A stretch of 64,000 nucleotides of DNA. Origin: Heloderma charlesbogerti (taxonomy: Eukaryota; Chordata; Lepidosauria; Squamata; Helodermatidae). Every line of letters starts with the position of its first letter. The stretch's first letter is position 1. This document shows, piece by piece, positions 1 through 10,614 of this stretch. Made by a program: the position numbers and the translations under genes. The notes under the pieces are model-generated. The model was not told the DNA's origin. It saw nothing but the letters and a program-made list of their open reading frames with translations, and ran no database searches. The stretch covers positions 614,501-678,500 of the forward strand of contig JANEZZ010002660.1 in the NCBI GenBank assembly GCA_026122225.1, read 5' to 3'.

Positions 1-1160
1 CGTGGGAGTGGATTTTGCTGTGGAGTCCCAGTCCTCTTCCAAAGAAGTCTCCCCGTGGCCTGACACCAAGTAACAGACCTCAAGAGCGCCGCCGTGCGCT
101 TGGGGGCTGACTTGGCTGCCATTGAGTTCTATGGGACAGGGACAAAGCTAAGGGGCATTCACATTCTAAGTTCAACCGAGAGCGGCCAAACCTGCTCCGC
201 ACCCCCGGCAGTGGCTTCGCCAGGAGCAGGGCGGCGTAGTCCCCACGTTGTCACTGAGTGCGTGGCTTTGCTTCCCGCCCCCACTCCACAGAGATGAACG
301 GCTGCCATGCCATTCCTACAGAGGGAAGTCAAGCACTGCGGCCGGGGGGGGGGCAAGACTGGGCCCGGGCAGAACGTGGCCAGCCGTCGCGACCAGGGAT
401 CCCACACCCGGGGCGGCGGGGGGGGGGGCAGAGCAGGAAGGGCCCCCCTCCCGCTTCGTGGGGCGTCCCCCCGGCTGCGAGGGGGGGCAACATGTCCCCA
501 GCAGGTGCTGGATTCTGGAGGAGGCGCTGCGGAGGGAAGCGCCCTTTTGCCCTCCCCATCCAGGGGAGAGGAGAATTGGGGGGGGCGAGGCGAGGCGAGG
601 CGCGGGATGGACCGGCCCGGCCCGCCCGACTCCCGCCGCACACGAGAGGCCTGGGATCCCCACGCGGCGCCCCGTCCCGGCTTCCCGGGAGCTGCGCGAC
701 GCGCCTTACGCGGCATCAGGAGAGCAGGCTGTGCCCAGGCGGAGAGACCCCCGAGCAGAGGGAGGGAGGGAGGACGCGGCACGACCCCCGACCCCGCCGG
801 CAAGGGGCGCGTGGCGAGCCAGCGGGGCCCGCGGGCCCGCGGCGCCGCCCCCCCTTCCCCGGGCAGGCGAGGCTCGCGCAGAGACGCGCTGCCCGCGCTC
901 CGCCAGCCGGGGGCCGGCCGCGTTCTGGGAAGGCGCCTTGCTCCTTCGGGACATGCGTCCTCCGCCCCCACGGGGGGGGGGCTGCTCTTGCTGCCTGCCT
1001 GCGTCGCTTCTTCTCCCGGCCCCTTCCCGCAGGTGGATCTCAGCACGTGCCGAAACCCAGCCGCCTCTTCAGAGCCAGCGTTGGTTCCGCTTTGGGGCAT
1101 CCCGACTACTTGGCGATCCGACCAAAGTCCGGCCTGTTCTGTTCGTTTGATCACAGCGAT
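1..1160. other. GC-rich, CpG-dense block (CpG-island-like), no assigned exon
   Basis: From about 340 to 1160 the sequence is very GC-rich, with many CpG dinucleotides and G or C homopolymer runs, unlike the AT-richer flanks. Long open frames exist on both strands, but they overlap in several frames, show no known domain and follow from the scarcity of stop codons in GC-rich DNA. A CACGTG E-box is at 1044-1049. It may be the promoter or 5' exon of a neighbouring gene; I looked for GTF3A-like zinc-finger sequence, the gene I recall lying beyond RASL11A, and did not see it. Bases 1-340 hold nothing I recognise. Confidence 0.5.
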
Positions 1161-1229
1161 ACTTCGCGTTTGCGCAGCGCTTCCAAGCGTTCAAAGTGCT
1201 TCGCAGGCATCGCCTGGTTGCGGTCCACA

Positions 1230-1346
1230 CAGCGGGGTTGGGGAACGTGCGGCCCTCCCGTCATCCCTCCCCGTGGCCGATGCTGGCCAGGGCTGATGGG
1301 AGCTGTAGGCCGAAACAGCTGGAGGGCCGCACGTTCCCCATCCGTG
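1230..1346. mobile_element. hAT-like palindromic MITE
   Basis: The two halves are inverted copies: the left end reads CAGCGGGGTTGGGGAACGTG and the right end mirrors it (CACGTTCCCC), with GGCCCTC and GAGGGCC next to them. It resembles the CAG-starting palindromes at 12869 and 4315. No convincing target-site duplication was seen. Confidence 0.6.
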
Positions 1347-1594
1347 CCTTATAGCACCTTGGCAAGGTACGTCAGTATCCTCCTCCAGTGCATTGCAGAA
1401 GGGGTGGGGGGGCTGAGGCTCAGAGAGAGCAGCTTGCCTGAGGACACCAAGCGAGTTCATGGCAGAGGCAAGCAGCTTTGCAGAGATAAATTGCGAAGGG
1501 CAGGAGCTCATAATGATAAACCCCATAGCCACGCCCTCAGGGAGAATCCAAAGGGCCGGAGTCAAGGTTACGTATCGTTTGGTACCTGCTTTTC

Positions 1595-1850
1595 ATCACT
1601 GCAACCTGCTTGTTTGCCCGCCTCTCGCTCTGGCCCAGACAACGGAGGTGGTGGGAAGGCGGAGCAGGAGATGCCGCGGCCGACTTCCTCCCCGGGTCTC
1701 TGCCTGTCAAGCAAGCAAGCGGCGGCACTGGTGAGAAAGAGGGGGATGAGCAAGAGCCGCTGGTCGGAGAGAAGGTAGATTCACTGAGGGAGGGCCCCAT
1801 GGAGGGTGCCTTGCCCAAGGGCTCTCAAAAATCCTGAGCCAGCAGCGGAC
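1595..1850 (+). repeat. Dispersed repeat 'F', partial copy
   Basis: Shares long stretches (for example CTCTCGCTCTGGCCCAGACA, and a later segment around GCAAGCAAGC then GTGAGAAAGA) with copies at 14405-14760, 45842-46240 and 52215-52590. The left end seen in the 45842 copy is missing. No coding capacity; probably a non-autonomous DNA element. Confidence 0.6.
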
Positions 1851-1861
1851 ATGCGTGCGTG

Positions 1862-1895
1862 AACACACACACACACGCACACACATATATATGTG
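1862..1895. repeat. (CA)n/(TA)n microsatellite
   Basis: Imperfect CA dinucleotide run passing into a short TA run. Confidence 0.9.
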
Positions 1896-2386
1896 CTTTT
1901 CTATATACAAGGGCACTAATAGTCTAGCTAAAAATTCAGTCATAAAACACAGACACCCAAAACAAATGAAAAACATTAATGAAGTCTCACAACTGAGTTT
2001 ACAGGGCTTGGGTACAATCTTAAACGCGTATCTGGGAAGCCTTATGTTTAAAATTGCTAGTATGGGGGAGGAACCCCATCAAAGAAAAGAAGCAGCCATC
2101 CAATCTCTGCTCGATGGTTTTTCTCATTCTCTGACTTCCTCTGTGCTAACCTGTTACAAACAATAGCAAAACTTGAAAGCCTTGTTATCACCTCCCTCAC
2201 TTGCCAGAGCAAGGAGGGGCCAGCAATAACCCTGGCACCCCAGCAGATGATGGCACTGCTCCAGCTCTGAAAAAGGACCCAGAGCTGTGCTCACCTGTGT
2301 TCCCCCTTCACTAAGTACTCCATTGGTGGTGAGATTCAAACAAGGGGTTTCCTGATTCATGTCAGCTTCTCAGCTCCTATGCTACA
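1896..2386. other. No gene seen
   Basis: Ordinary intergenic sequence with scattered stops in all frames; nothing recognised. Confidence 0.5.
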
Positions 2387-2470
2387 TTATTTATATTTAT
2401 TTATTTATTTATTTATATTTCATTTCTATACCACCCAATAGCCGAAGCTCTCTGTACATTACCTTGTACA
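2387..2470 (-). mobile_element. L2-like LINE 3' tip with ATTT tail
   Basis: On the minus strand this reads GAGAGCTTCGGCTATTGGG, then GGTATAGAAATG and a (TAAA)n run. The same 3' end closes the LINE copies at 27412, 33540, 34432 and 58896. Only the tip is present, a 5'-truncated insertion. Confidence 0.75.
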
Positions 2471-2621
2471 ATAGCATTCTGCACATCTGCAGGCTTGTTA
2501 TTTCTACCTTCTCTGCAGAGGGCAGACTGGGCAAGGAAGACTTTTCTTAGGGTGCTGGCAACATTTCACCTAAAAGACAGACCCCCACCCAGCCCCTTCC
2601 TCTAGGTCCTAGAGTCTAGGA

Positions 2622-2750
2622 CATGGGTGGACACCCTGTGAACGTCCAGATACTGTTGAACTCCAACTCCCATTAGCCCAGCCATCATGGCCAGGGATGA
2701 TGGGAGTTGTAGTCCAACAACAACTAGAGAGCCTCAGGTTGCCACCCTTG
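2622..2750. mobile_element. hAT-like palindromic MITE
   Basis: Central arms AACTCCCAT and ATGGGAGTTGTAGTCC are inverted copies around GGCCAGGGATGATGG. CTAGGA flanks both sides, consistent with a decayed 8-bp target-site duplication. Confidence 0.65.
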
Positions 2751-2755
2751 CTAGG

Positions 2756-3950
2756 AACTACATGGGGAATATTACTATTTCACTTGCTTTTAAGGAGCTA
2801 TCAGTGCCTTGTGACAGCCATGGCATGAACGTTCACCCGCATTTCATACCTATCTGCCTGCACAGCAACTAACACATGCCATCTATAATAATAAAAACAG
2901 ATGTGTGTCTGTCTGTCTGTCTGTCCGTCCCATAGCATGATAGTGCCAAAACCATAAAACCTAGTCAGGCATACTAAGGGGACCTTAGGGGTGTGCATTT
3001 CAGGGTTGTTTCATCTTTAAAATGCATTAATTAATTTTGATTTATTTGAATGTGTCCATGCGGTTGAAACCTGCAGTAACATCTTCACCCACTAGGGGAA
3101 GAGCTCCCTGAACAGCTCAGAGCTTTGCAGTCAGTTTGATCGAGGGGGAGATTAGAAGGCTGCGGGACAGAGCTATGTGGCTGCCCCCTGCCGTGGGGCA
3201 GCCCCCTTCAGGGGAGTGGAGTGGACAGGCCCCTCCCTTAGGTGGCTGTAGGGGTGCACCATGGCAAGGGCTGTGCCTGTCTAGGGGTGCTATCAGGCAC
3301 ACCCCCAAGGTCCCCAGAGTGCAGGACACGGAATAATGGGCTCAAGTGACAGGAAGCCAGATTCTGGCTGAACATCAGGAAAACCTTCCTGACTGTTAGA
3401 GCAATACGACAATGGAACCAATGACCTAGGGAGGTGTTGGGCTCTCCCACACTGGAGGCGTTCAAGACGAGGCTGGACAGCCATCTGTCAGGGATGCTCT
3501 GACTTGGTTCCTGCACTGACCAGGGGGATGGGCTTGATGGCCTTGTAGGCCCCTTCCAACCCTACTATTCTATGATTCTATGCTCCACTCAGGCGTGCCC
3601 AACTCCGACAGCTGTGTAAGTTCACTTGCAGGCATTCCTGCGTCAAACGAAGGTCTAGTCCAACCCGTGCTAAGCCAGGTCCGTTTGCTAGCACTAAAGA
3701 AGGGAGCAAAGATTGCCCTGTTTAAGAGGCCTAGAAGCAGAGAGGAGAGCAGCGCCCAGCACAGTCGCGCCATGCGCACTCCCACCGTTTGGTACGACAC
3801 TCGCCCACCGGCCTAAAACCACCAATCTCAAAATACACGTTTTGCTGCACATGCAGACAGGTATGAAATGCGGGTGAGCGTTCGTGCCATGGCTGTCACC
3901 AGGCACTGGTGACTCCTTAAAAGCAAGTGAAATAGTGGCATTCCCCATGT
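2756..3950. mobile_element. Candidate DNA element with ~110-bp terminal inverted repeats
   Basis: 2756-2868 and 3834-3950 are inverted copies at roughly 85% by eye, both beginning AACTACATGGGGAAT at the outer end. The interior (about 965 bp) is not inverted, has no transposase reading frame, and contains a CR1 insertion at 3305-3582 and a TCTG repeat at 2907-2930. The arms could be the termini of one non-autonomous element or two copies of one repeat in opposite orientation. Confidence 0.5.
3305..3582 (+). mobile_element. CR1 LINE 3' end
   Basis: Contains the conserved CR1 3' region: CCAGAGTGCAGGACACGG, a GAGGCTGGACAGCCATCTGT segment, GGCCCCTTCCAACCCTACTA and the terminal ATTCTATGATTCTATG repeat. 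It encodes only the extreme C-terminus of CR1 ORF2, so it is a truncated copy. Confidence 0.9.
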
Positions 3951-4203
3951 AGTTGAGTTACGTTGAGAAGTTATGAACAGGAAACGTTTTGTATAACTCA
4001 GTTGTGGACAAAAGTATTAGAATAAGAAGAGCCAATTCAAATATTAGCTTTAGCTGAAGTGACAGCCGCAGTTACAGCAGGAGCAGAATAAATACTGTCA
4101 TCCAAATTAGGCAAGGATGTCAAATGCAGACTTGGTAGCAACAAACGCTGTAAAAGAAGGCACCAGACCCTCCAAGATTTCACAAGCAAAAATAGGGATA
4201 TGC

Positions 4204-4243
4204 TGATTGATTGATTGAATGATTGATTGATTGATTTTTGGGC
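4204..4243. repeat. (TGAT)n microsatellite
   Basis: About nine TGAT units with one interruption, next to a sequence resembling a degraded SINE or LINE tail on the minus strand. Confidence 0.85.
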
Positions 4244-4314
4244 CACCTTTAAGTGTGGGACCCTCTCAAGGTAGCATACAAAAGGGTGCTTGTCACACCC
4301 CTGTTCTAATAGAA

Positions 4315-4443
4315 CAGCCTTCCCCACCTGGCGCCCCCCAGTTATGTTGGATCACAACTCCCATCATCAATAGCCATGTCAGCTGGGGATTATGGGAGTT
4401 GTAGTCCAACATTTCTGGAGGGTGCCAGGTTGGGGGAAGACTG
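4315..4443. mobile_element. hAT-like palindromic MITE (CAGCCTTCCCC ends)
   Basis: Inverted halves: CAGCCTTCCCCACCTGGCGC on the left and GCCAGGTTGGGGGAAGACTG on the right. Flanks TAATAGAA and CCATAGAT match at 5 of 8 positions, a weak 8-bp duplication. Confidence 0.7.
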
Positions 4444-4605
4444 CCATAGATCTTTGTCTTTCTCCTTTTAGGGTGACCAGGGGCAAAGGTACCCCTTCCA
4501 TTGCAAAAGGGTGGATTTTGGCAGATGAAGCCTGCATCTGCTGAAAATCCCACTTCTATACAGCTCTTAAAGGTAAAGGAGTTTTGCCTCCCTTTTCCAG
4601 ATACA

Positions 4606-4638
<33 letters not shown>
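4606..4638. repeat. (TG)n microsatellite
   Basis: Uninterrupted TG run of about 15 units. ORFs crossing it are artefacts. Confidence 0.95.
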
Positions 4639-5127
4639 CCTTTCTCTTTTTCAAAAATCAGGAAAGAAGCCCTAGCTGAAAATTTAACACAGCACAACAG
4701 ATTGATTACAGGAGCGATTTATTTATGGGAACTTGGTTTCCCTTCACAACTTATTTTCATGCAGGATCCACAGAACGTTGTGCACCAAGTGCCCATCCCT
4801 ACTTATGGAAAAGTATCCTCCCCTAGAGTAAAAATAAAATGAAAACAAAGAATAGCAGATATATTATAATCACTTATCCCCTATTAGAGTTGATCAGCAA
4901 AGTACAATGTAAGCAGGAAAACTGTTGTCTATGGACTGCATGCCGTTTGAGTTGTTAATGTCTTATTCTTACATCACTGTGGCTCTGTATTTTTCTAATG
5001 CAAATATCATAAAATAAAGAAACCCTAAGCAAATTCAAACAGTAAACAGAGCTTCTGCCACTGATGTGGGAGTGTCACATTGAGTCATGCATTTCCATTA
5101 AGTAGCATGTGCCTTTACAAAAGCTAA
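4639..5127. other. No gene seen
   Basis: AT-rich intergenic DNA; no domain or repeat family recognised. Confidence 0.5.
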
Positions 5128-5526
5128 GGGAGCAATCCTGTCTGGATTGACGGTCGCCTCCGAGCCCAGGGGCGACCACCTATCCAGTGCAGGGTGGGAG
5201 GAGTGGTGAGGAGCGGATCTCCTCGCTCTCCCCGTCTGGCGTTCGTGGCTAGACAGCCGATTTGGGCTGTCTAGCTGCGGGGCATCAAAGCGCAGGGAGC
5301 AGTGGCCGGACGACACATAGGATGTGTCGTATCGGATTTCCAAATTCCCTGCCCCCGGGAACGCCCCATTTTAAACGCTCTGCGCTGCTTTTACGAGCGC
5401 AGAGCCGATCTGCACTGCCTACAAGGTGGTGCAGGAGGGGGTGGGGGTCAGTTCTCTGGGAACCGACCTTGGAGTGTGGGCTCCAAGGTCTTCTAGCTTC
5501 TGACTAGAGGCCATAGGATTGCGCCC
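5128..5526. mobile_element. GC-rich 399-bp PIF/Harbinger-like MITE
   Basis: Ends are inverted (GGGAGCAATCCTGT and ATAGGATTGCGCCC) and flanked on both sides by TAA, the 3-bp TWA target preferred by PIF/Harbinger elements. The interior is GC-rich and non-coding, with a short hairpin (GGCTAGACAGCC and GGGCTGTCTAGC). Class assignment is from termini and target site only. Confidence 0.65.
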
Positions 5527-5704
5527 TAAAAAAGTAAAACTGCACTTAAATTGCCATCCTATGGATTGCCCTCTCTTCAGAAGGACCCCTCCGATCTCGG
5601 AGGCTTCCAAGTATCCCGTGTTCTGCTGGGTTGTTGCTGGACAGAGGTGATTTTCACTGCTCCGACCTCCCTTTCACATGTTTTCCACTAGATGGGTCTT
5701 TGAG

Positions 5705-5798
5705 CAGTGGAGTCTGGTGGCTCCAATGTCAATGGGGCACTGAATCCACTCTGGGTTTCAGTCAGGACTCTAAAGGAGCTACCCAAGGTGCTTCGGGC
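5705..5798. mobile_element. Half copy of hAT-like MITE 'E'
   Basis: CAGTGGAGTCTGGTGGCTCC followed by the family's AGTCAGGACTCTAAAGGAGC segment. It matches the left halves at 23545 and 25990; the right half is missing. Confidence 0.6.
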
Positions 5799-5807
5799 CT
5801 TTGAGCA

Positions 5808-5879
5808 TAGTCCCTGCCAGCACAACCCCTCTAGAGGGGCCCTTGAGCCCTTCTAGAGGAGTTGCACTGGCAGGGACTA
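5808..5879. repeat. Inverted repeat (hairpin)
   Basis: TAGTCCCTGCCAG on the left and CTGGCAGGGACTA on the right are exact reverse complements. Inside them, further paired segments (CCTCTAGA and TCTAGAGG) surround a small loop. Confidence 0.75.
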
Positions 5880-6610
5880 GGCCGGGCTGCAGAGGCCACC
5901 AGGATTTCTCATATCCAGAGACCTCACCAGGCTATCTGGATCTGCCTTTCGTCCACCCCTCCCCTAGGGAGCACAGCTGGATCTGTGGACTTTTCAGGCA
6001 ACGTGGAATTCCACGTGCAGCAAACGACCTGAAATCCGGACAGCAGTCAAGACGGACGTGGCTCCGAGAGCCCATCCCCCCTAGATCTGGCATGTTTTCC
6101 AGCCAGCAAAGCAAAGCACAGCCTGTCCTCCCAAGTCTGTGAGCGAAAGCCCGGCTCTGCGAAATGACCTGTTACAGATTGCTAAGATTCTCAGCAGAGC
6201 GAAGTTAAAAACAGCCCTCTGGAAAGGCAGCCTTGGAGCAATCCATTATAATCACAGCCCCAAGGCCTGTGTACTTTTTCAGGCATCAGATTTAGAAAGA
6301 GCAACTGCCTCTTTTTGCTTAGCTGGCTGCAGGGGAATCAAGCAAGACTCCACAGAATACTTTCCAGAAAACGGGCCTCGAAGGCATTTGTCTAAAATGG
6401 AAAATGTTTTAAAGAGTATGTCTGTTGTTTTTTTTTTAAGTGAAAGATTTGGTCTGGCTGGTCCCTGGTGAATAAGATGGGGATGTTTCTGAAGCAGCCA
6501 CCAGCCACTCTCTGGCACATGTTGAGGATTCTCTCGGAGCGAACCAGGGCATGGGCGGTCGAGTGCGCTCCGTGAAGAGCCGCGTCAACCGTAAAAAGCA
6601 GTCGGTGTGG
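5880..6610. other. No gene seen
   Basis: Unremarkable intergenic sequence; short open frames only. Confidence 0.5.
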
Positions 6611-6786
6611 CTCTGCAGAGAGCTGGAAATGGCTGGGTCTGAGGGGTCCTTCCTCAGAGCCAGGCATTGTGGGAGGAGTGTCCTTGAACTGTGGGTGCTA
6701 TCCAGGGACACCCCTCCCACAATGCCTGGCTCTGAGGAAGGACCCCTCAGACCCAGCCATTGGGCCTGGCCAGTTCTGTGCAGAGT
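6611..6786. repeat. Near-perfect long hairpin, 56-bp arms
   Basis: 6628-6683 and 6706-6761 are reverse complements with a single mismatch, separated by 22 bases. Weaker pairing continues outward to about 6611 and 6786. No other copy was noticed in the window. It could be a young MITE or a local inverted duplication. Confidence 0.85.
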
Positions 6787-6875
6787 CACTTTTTAAGGCC
6801 AATGCAGCAATGGGAAGGTAGGTGGGAGACATAGCGGGGGTGGGGGAGATGGCACGGGTGGCTATGGGGGGTGGA

Positions 6876-7305
6876 TGTCAGGGTTGGATCTGAGCCCACA
6901 GAGTCCCAAAGTAGCTCTGATTCTGACAACTTGAGCTTTTAGATGCGAGGTGCAGGTGCAAGCTCAAGCGAGAGGTTGCGGGAGCTGAGCTGAGGCGCTC
7001 AGCCCATTTGGCTCGACGTCAGCAGCTGCGCCCCGGGGCCCCACGGGAAAGGGGGAGAATTTCCACTCCTACTCCTTAAGTTCAGAGAGTTGCGGCACTT
7101 TTCTCCAAACGGAGACCAACTGACGTCCTAACCCTTAGAAACCCCTGGTAGGCTGTTCCTTTGTATTTCCTCTGAGTCTCAGGCAATTAGCATCTGTAAG
7201 CCTCGTTAGGTTGAATGGAAATAAAGCTTTGGAAAGCAGCCCTTTTGTCTGACTGTTGATTCTGGCTATTGGAGGGCTCAGAAGACTACAGGGGCATTTC
7301 TGACA
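6876..7305 (+). mobile_element. Candidate solo LTR
   Basis: A 430-bp block starting TGTCAG and ending CTGACA (perfect 6-bp inverted ends), with an AATAAA signal near 7220 and a T-rich stretch after it, arranged like the U3-R-U5 of a gypsy-type LTR. No second LTR or internal region is adjacent, and the flanking 5-mers do not match, so the call is tentative. Confidence 0.4.
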
Positions 7306-7821
7306 GCAGGTGGACATGGTGGAGATGCCCATTTGCTCCCCCCCCCCAGGTGGCAGAAGAAGTTGTGCCACCCCTGAGGTTTCTTGAGCCCCCAGTGGCT
7401 GCCCCAGATGGCTGGTGAGGTGTGTTTGGTTTGACAGAGGTTAGAGCCCACTTCATGCATTGCTCACATGGAGGGCAACCAGGTGTGCAAGAGGGAGTGG
7501 CACCACACTCGTGGTCCTGCCCCCGATGTTCCACCCCCCCCATGTCCACACATTGAGCACAGACATCTGAAGAGAGTAGGCTATGTGTGAGCAACTGCTC
7601 ATCCGAAGGCCCTCCTTTCTGAGACATCCTTCCTCAACATGCAGATATCAAGAGCAGGGCTGGCGGCCACACATTATATTGGGGCTCCTTGATGCTGGCT
7701 CTGGAGGTGGGGCCTGCAGAATGTCCCCCACTCCCTCTTGTACACATGAATTCCGTCCACATGAGAAAAGGAGTAAGATCTGATTTATATTTAGGGATAG
7801 GTTAGGAATATTATATTCTTA
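7306..7821. other. No gene seen
   Basis: Intergenic sequence with no recognisable coding or repeat content. Confidence 0.45.
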
Positions 7822-8010
7822 TAGGAATATAAGAAGCTGCCTTATACTGAGTCAGACCTTGGCTCCATCTAGCCCAGTATTGTTGACACTGACTGGCAGC
7901 AGCGGCTCTCCAGGGTTTCGGGCAGGATTCTTTCCAGCCCTGCCTGGAGATGCTGCTGGGGATCAAACCTTCTGCGTGCATAGCAAGTCCTCTGTCCCTG
8001 AGCTGTGGCC
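7822..8010 (-). mobile_element. tRNA-derived SINE 'S1'
   Basis: On the minus strand this carries a degraded tRNA-like head, then the family body (CCCTGGAGAGCCGCTGCTGC and CTAGATGG) and the GGCAGCTTCTTATATTCC 3' end. Same family as 11247, 17325, 31388, 34797 and 46622. Confidence 0.8.
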
Positions 8011-8415
8011 CTTCCCAGTAACATTTGAACATTTGAAGAGGGCTGCTAGACTGAGCGAGACCCCGCTGCTCAGATGCTGGCAAGCAGAATTGAGGCAGGC
8101 ATAGCCCACCACATGGGCCGCCGGCCTCAGCTCTGCTTGCTCCCCATCCAGCCCTCAACTCCCAATGACACTCCCTGTGTCAGGGGTGACATTGCAGGCA
8201 GTGGAGGGCTCCTTGAAGTCAGGAAAGATTCTGTCAGCATAGTGACGTGGGCATCATCTTTTGGGACCACTCGTGGACAGTAAAAGGGTACAGTCTCCAT
8301 GATCCCCAGTGGAAGATGACACCGCCAGGATCATGACGCTCCCACCATCTTTACTAACTTAAGTCTGTTAGTAAAGTTAAGGAGGACGCACTCGGTGGGC
8401 CTCTCTTGTCATTGC

Positions 8416-8648
8416 AGAGCCAGTGTAGTGTAGTGGTTAGAGTATTGGACTGGAGCTGGGGAGGCCTGGGATCTAGTCCCCACTTAGCCATGAAGCTCAC
8501 TGGGTGACTTGGGGCCAGTCACTGGCTCTCAGCCCAACCTATCTCACAGGTTTGTTGTGAGGATAATATGGAAAGGAGGAGGACCATGTAAGCCACCTTG
8601 GGTTCCTTGCAAGAGGAAAAAGGTGGGATATAAATATAATAATAATAG
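8416..8648 (+). mobile_element. tRNA-derived SINE 'S2' with LINE-like tail
   Basis: The tRNA-like head (GTAGTGGTTAGAGTATTGGA, then GGATCTAGTCCCC as box B) is followed by a conserved body (TCACTGGGTGACTTGGGGCC) and a 3' end AAGGTGGGATATAAATATAA with an AAT tail. The head distinguishes it from S1. Confidence 0.8.
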
Positions 8649-9209
8649 GGTGCTACTTCAACCCCCTGCCCTAAGGTGACCCCCCCACACACACCCAGCC
8701 TTGGGGCAGGGTGCTGATATAGCAGTCGACAGGGAATCAGGCACTTTGAATGCTCAGAATGCCCCTTGAAATATTTTGGCTCCCTTAACTTTACAGAAAA
8801 ACCTGCAGTCCCCCCATGGCGGAGCTTTGCCGCATCTCCACTGGGCTCCCAGACCGCGACCATGTGGTTGCTGAGAGGGGAAGTTTTAATTTTCAAGGTT
8901 CCATAGAACTCAATGAAACAGCGCCATCTAGTGGCTGTTTTCCTAGTGCAACAATCCAACGTATTTTAATGCTTCATTATTTCCTGCTCTATTTAACATG
9001 GAATAACCAGGAAATCCCTCTGGATGTGCCCTGGAGGTGGATGACGTCATGAAGAGGACCTGCAAACTTCCGTGAGTGAGCCATCTCAATAGCAGGGTAA
9101 AAGCTCTGTGTGAATAAGCCCCCTGAGAGTTAGAAGTGCCCACGCAAAACACGGGATTGATTCTCTTCTATTTGTATTAGTGTCTTTATACGACGATGCT
9201 TTTAGCGCA
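8649..9209. other. No gene seen
   Basis: No domain or known repeat recognised. Confidence 0.45.
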
Positions 9210-9309
9210 GGCTTCCCCAGTGTGCTGCCCTCGGGTGGATTACAACACTGTGTGGATTACAACACATTTGGGGTTGTAGTCCCACACATCTGGAGGGCCT
9301 CAGGTTTTA
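9210..9309. mobile_element. Degraded hAT-like MITE
   Basis: Carries the CAGGCTTCCCCAG start and ATCTGGAGGGCCTCAGGTTT end of the CAGCCTTCCCC palindrome family, with a short internal duplication of GTGGATTACAACAC. Confidence 0.55.
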
Positions 9310-9948
9310 GAGACAGTGTTTCTCTCCCCACCCCTCACTTTCTCGACTGCTGATTCGCCTCACTTCGCTCCTGGCATGCCTTTTTCCTTAGGCTTAAGCA
9401 CATGAGAACAACCCCATTGGTGGAAGCGTTCCTTCCTATTGTCTTCTGTCTACGGCATGTACTGGCTGGCCTCCAAACGGCCTGTCAGCTCTTTCAGGGA
9501 TTTGTATCTTCTTTGGTCAACGAACAGAGGAAACTCTATGCTCAAAGTGCTCAGTCGTTCAGACGCTGGCCACGTGTTATGATTTAAAGGGAAACTTAAT
9601 CCCATATTTTCATCTTCAATTTTGTTTTGTTCTAGCTACATCTAATTGCTTTTTTCTCACTGTTGCCAGCTCAATTATGTGTAGAGAAGCTGAGATGCCC
9701 TATTCTGAGAATAGATAATAGCAGAGACAAATAATTCCCAGATTGTTCCACCCCCAGGAGAGAATGGCATAAAATGGATCAATGAATGGTTTTTCCTATT
9801 GGCCTAATAGAACCGACACAGAGGAGGCTGCCTGCTGTCTCTCTGCATGACTCACTACTCTGGCCTTCCAGTCAACCTCTGCTGTGGGTGGCTAATTCTA
9901 CTGCATATCTGTGTAGCCCTGCTGAAATTGCTTCCATATCACATGCAG

Positions 9949-9950
<2 letters not shown>
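9310..9950. other. No gene seen
   Basis: Plain intergenic sequence. Confidence 0.45.

Positions 9951-9982
<32 letters not shown>
9951..9982. repeat. (GT)n microsatellite
   Basis: Pure GT run of about 15 units. Confidence 0.95.
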
Positions 9983-9985
<3 letters not shown>

Positions 9986-10287
9986 GCCTCCATACTTGAA
10001 CATCCAGCATTTTCCAAGCAAGCACCCAATGTTATGATCTCCCAAGTCCCACAGACTCTTTTAATAGTCCTGCTCCAGGGAGAGAGAACTAGCAAAGAGC
10101 ACTGAACACTGGATCTGTCCTGTGTCTTATTACCTCAACATTCCTCCCTCAAAGCATCGGGGTTGGAGAGCCATTCACTGTGATTAGAGGCTTGCATGGC
10201 CAGTCACCTGCTCCTGCCTCTCCTCAGCCTGGTGTTTGCCTTATACGGATAGGTCGAGGAGAAATGTATCAGCTTTTCGAGACACGC

Positions 10288-10600
10288 TGGGCTGGTTCAC
10301 ACAGTCACTGAGGGTTGAACAAGCCATTGTGGCTTGTTTAATCCTCTGCGCAGTCAGGGTGCGATTCGCCTAATTACCCGCCTGGCCACGTCTTGTGTCA
10401 ACCAAACCCAGGCAGCAGGCTTGTTTGAGGGAGAAACAACTCTCAAACAACCCAACAACAGGCCATGGGTTGGGAGTTGTTTTTCTCTCCACAAAGCCGT
10501 GTCACCTGGGTTCGGACAACACAACCTAATTGTAATTGCCTAATTACCAGCCTGGGCACATGGCTTGTTTAACCCGCAGTGATCATGCGGACCAGGTCAT
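10288..10600. mobile_element. Palindromic element, relative of the MITE at 10615
   Basis: The outer arms are inverted: CTGGTTCACACAGTCACTGA on the left, mirrored by a right end near 10600 that on the minus strand reads CCTGGTCCGCATGATCACTG. Inner segments around GCCTAATTACC and GGTAATTAGGC also pair. Non-coding. Confidence 0.6.
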
Positions 10601-10614
10601 TATCTGTGTCTCTG

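Noticed and set aside
258..1778. 506-residue plus-strand open frame and overlapping 331-residue minus frame
   Set aside because: They lie in CpG-rich DNA where stops are rare, overlap on both strands, run into repeats and show no domain.
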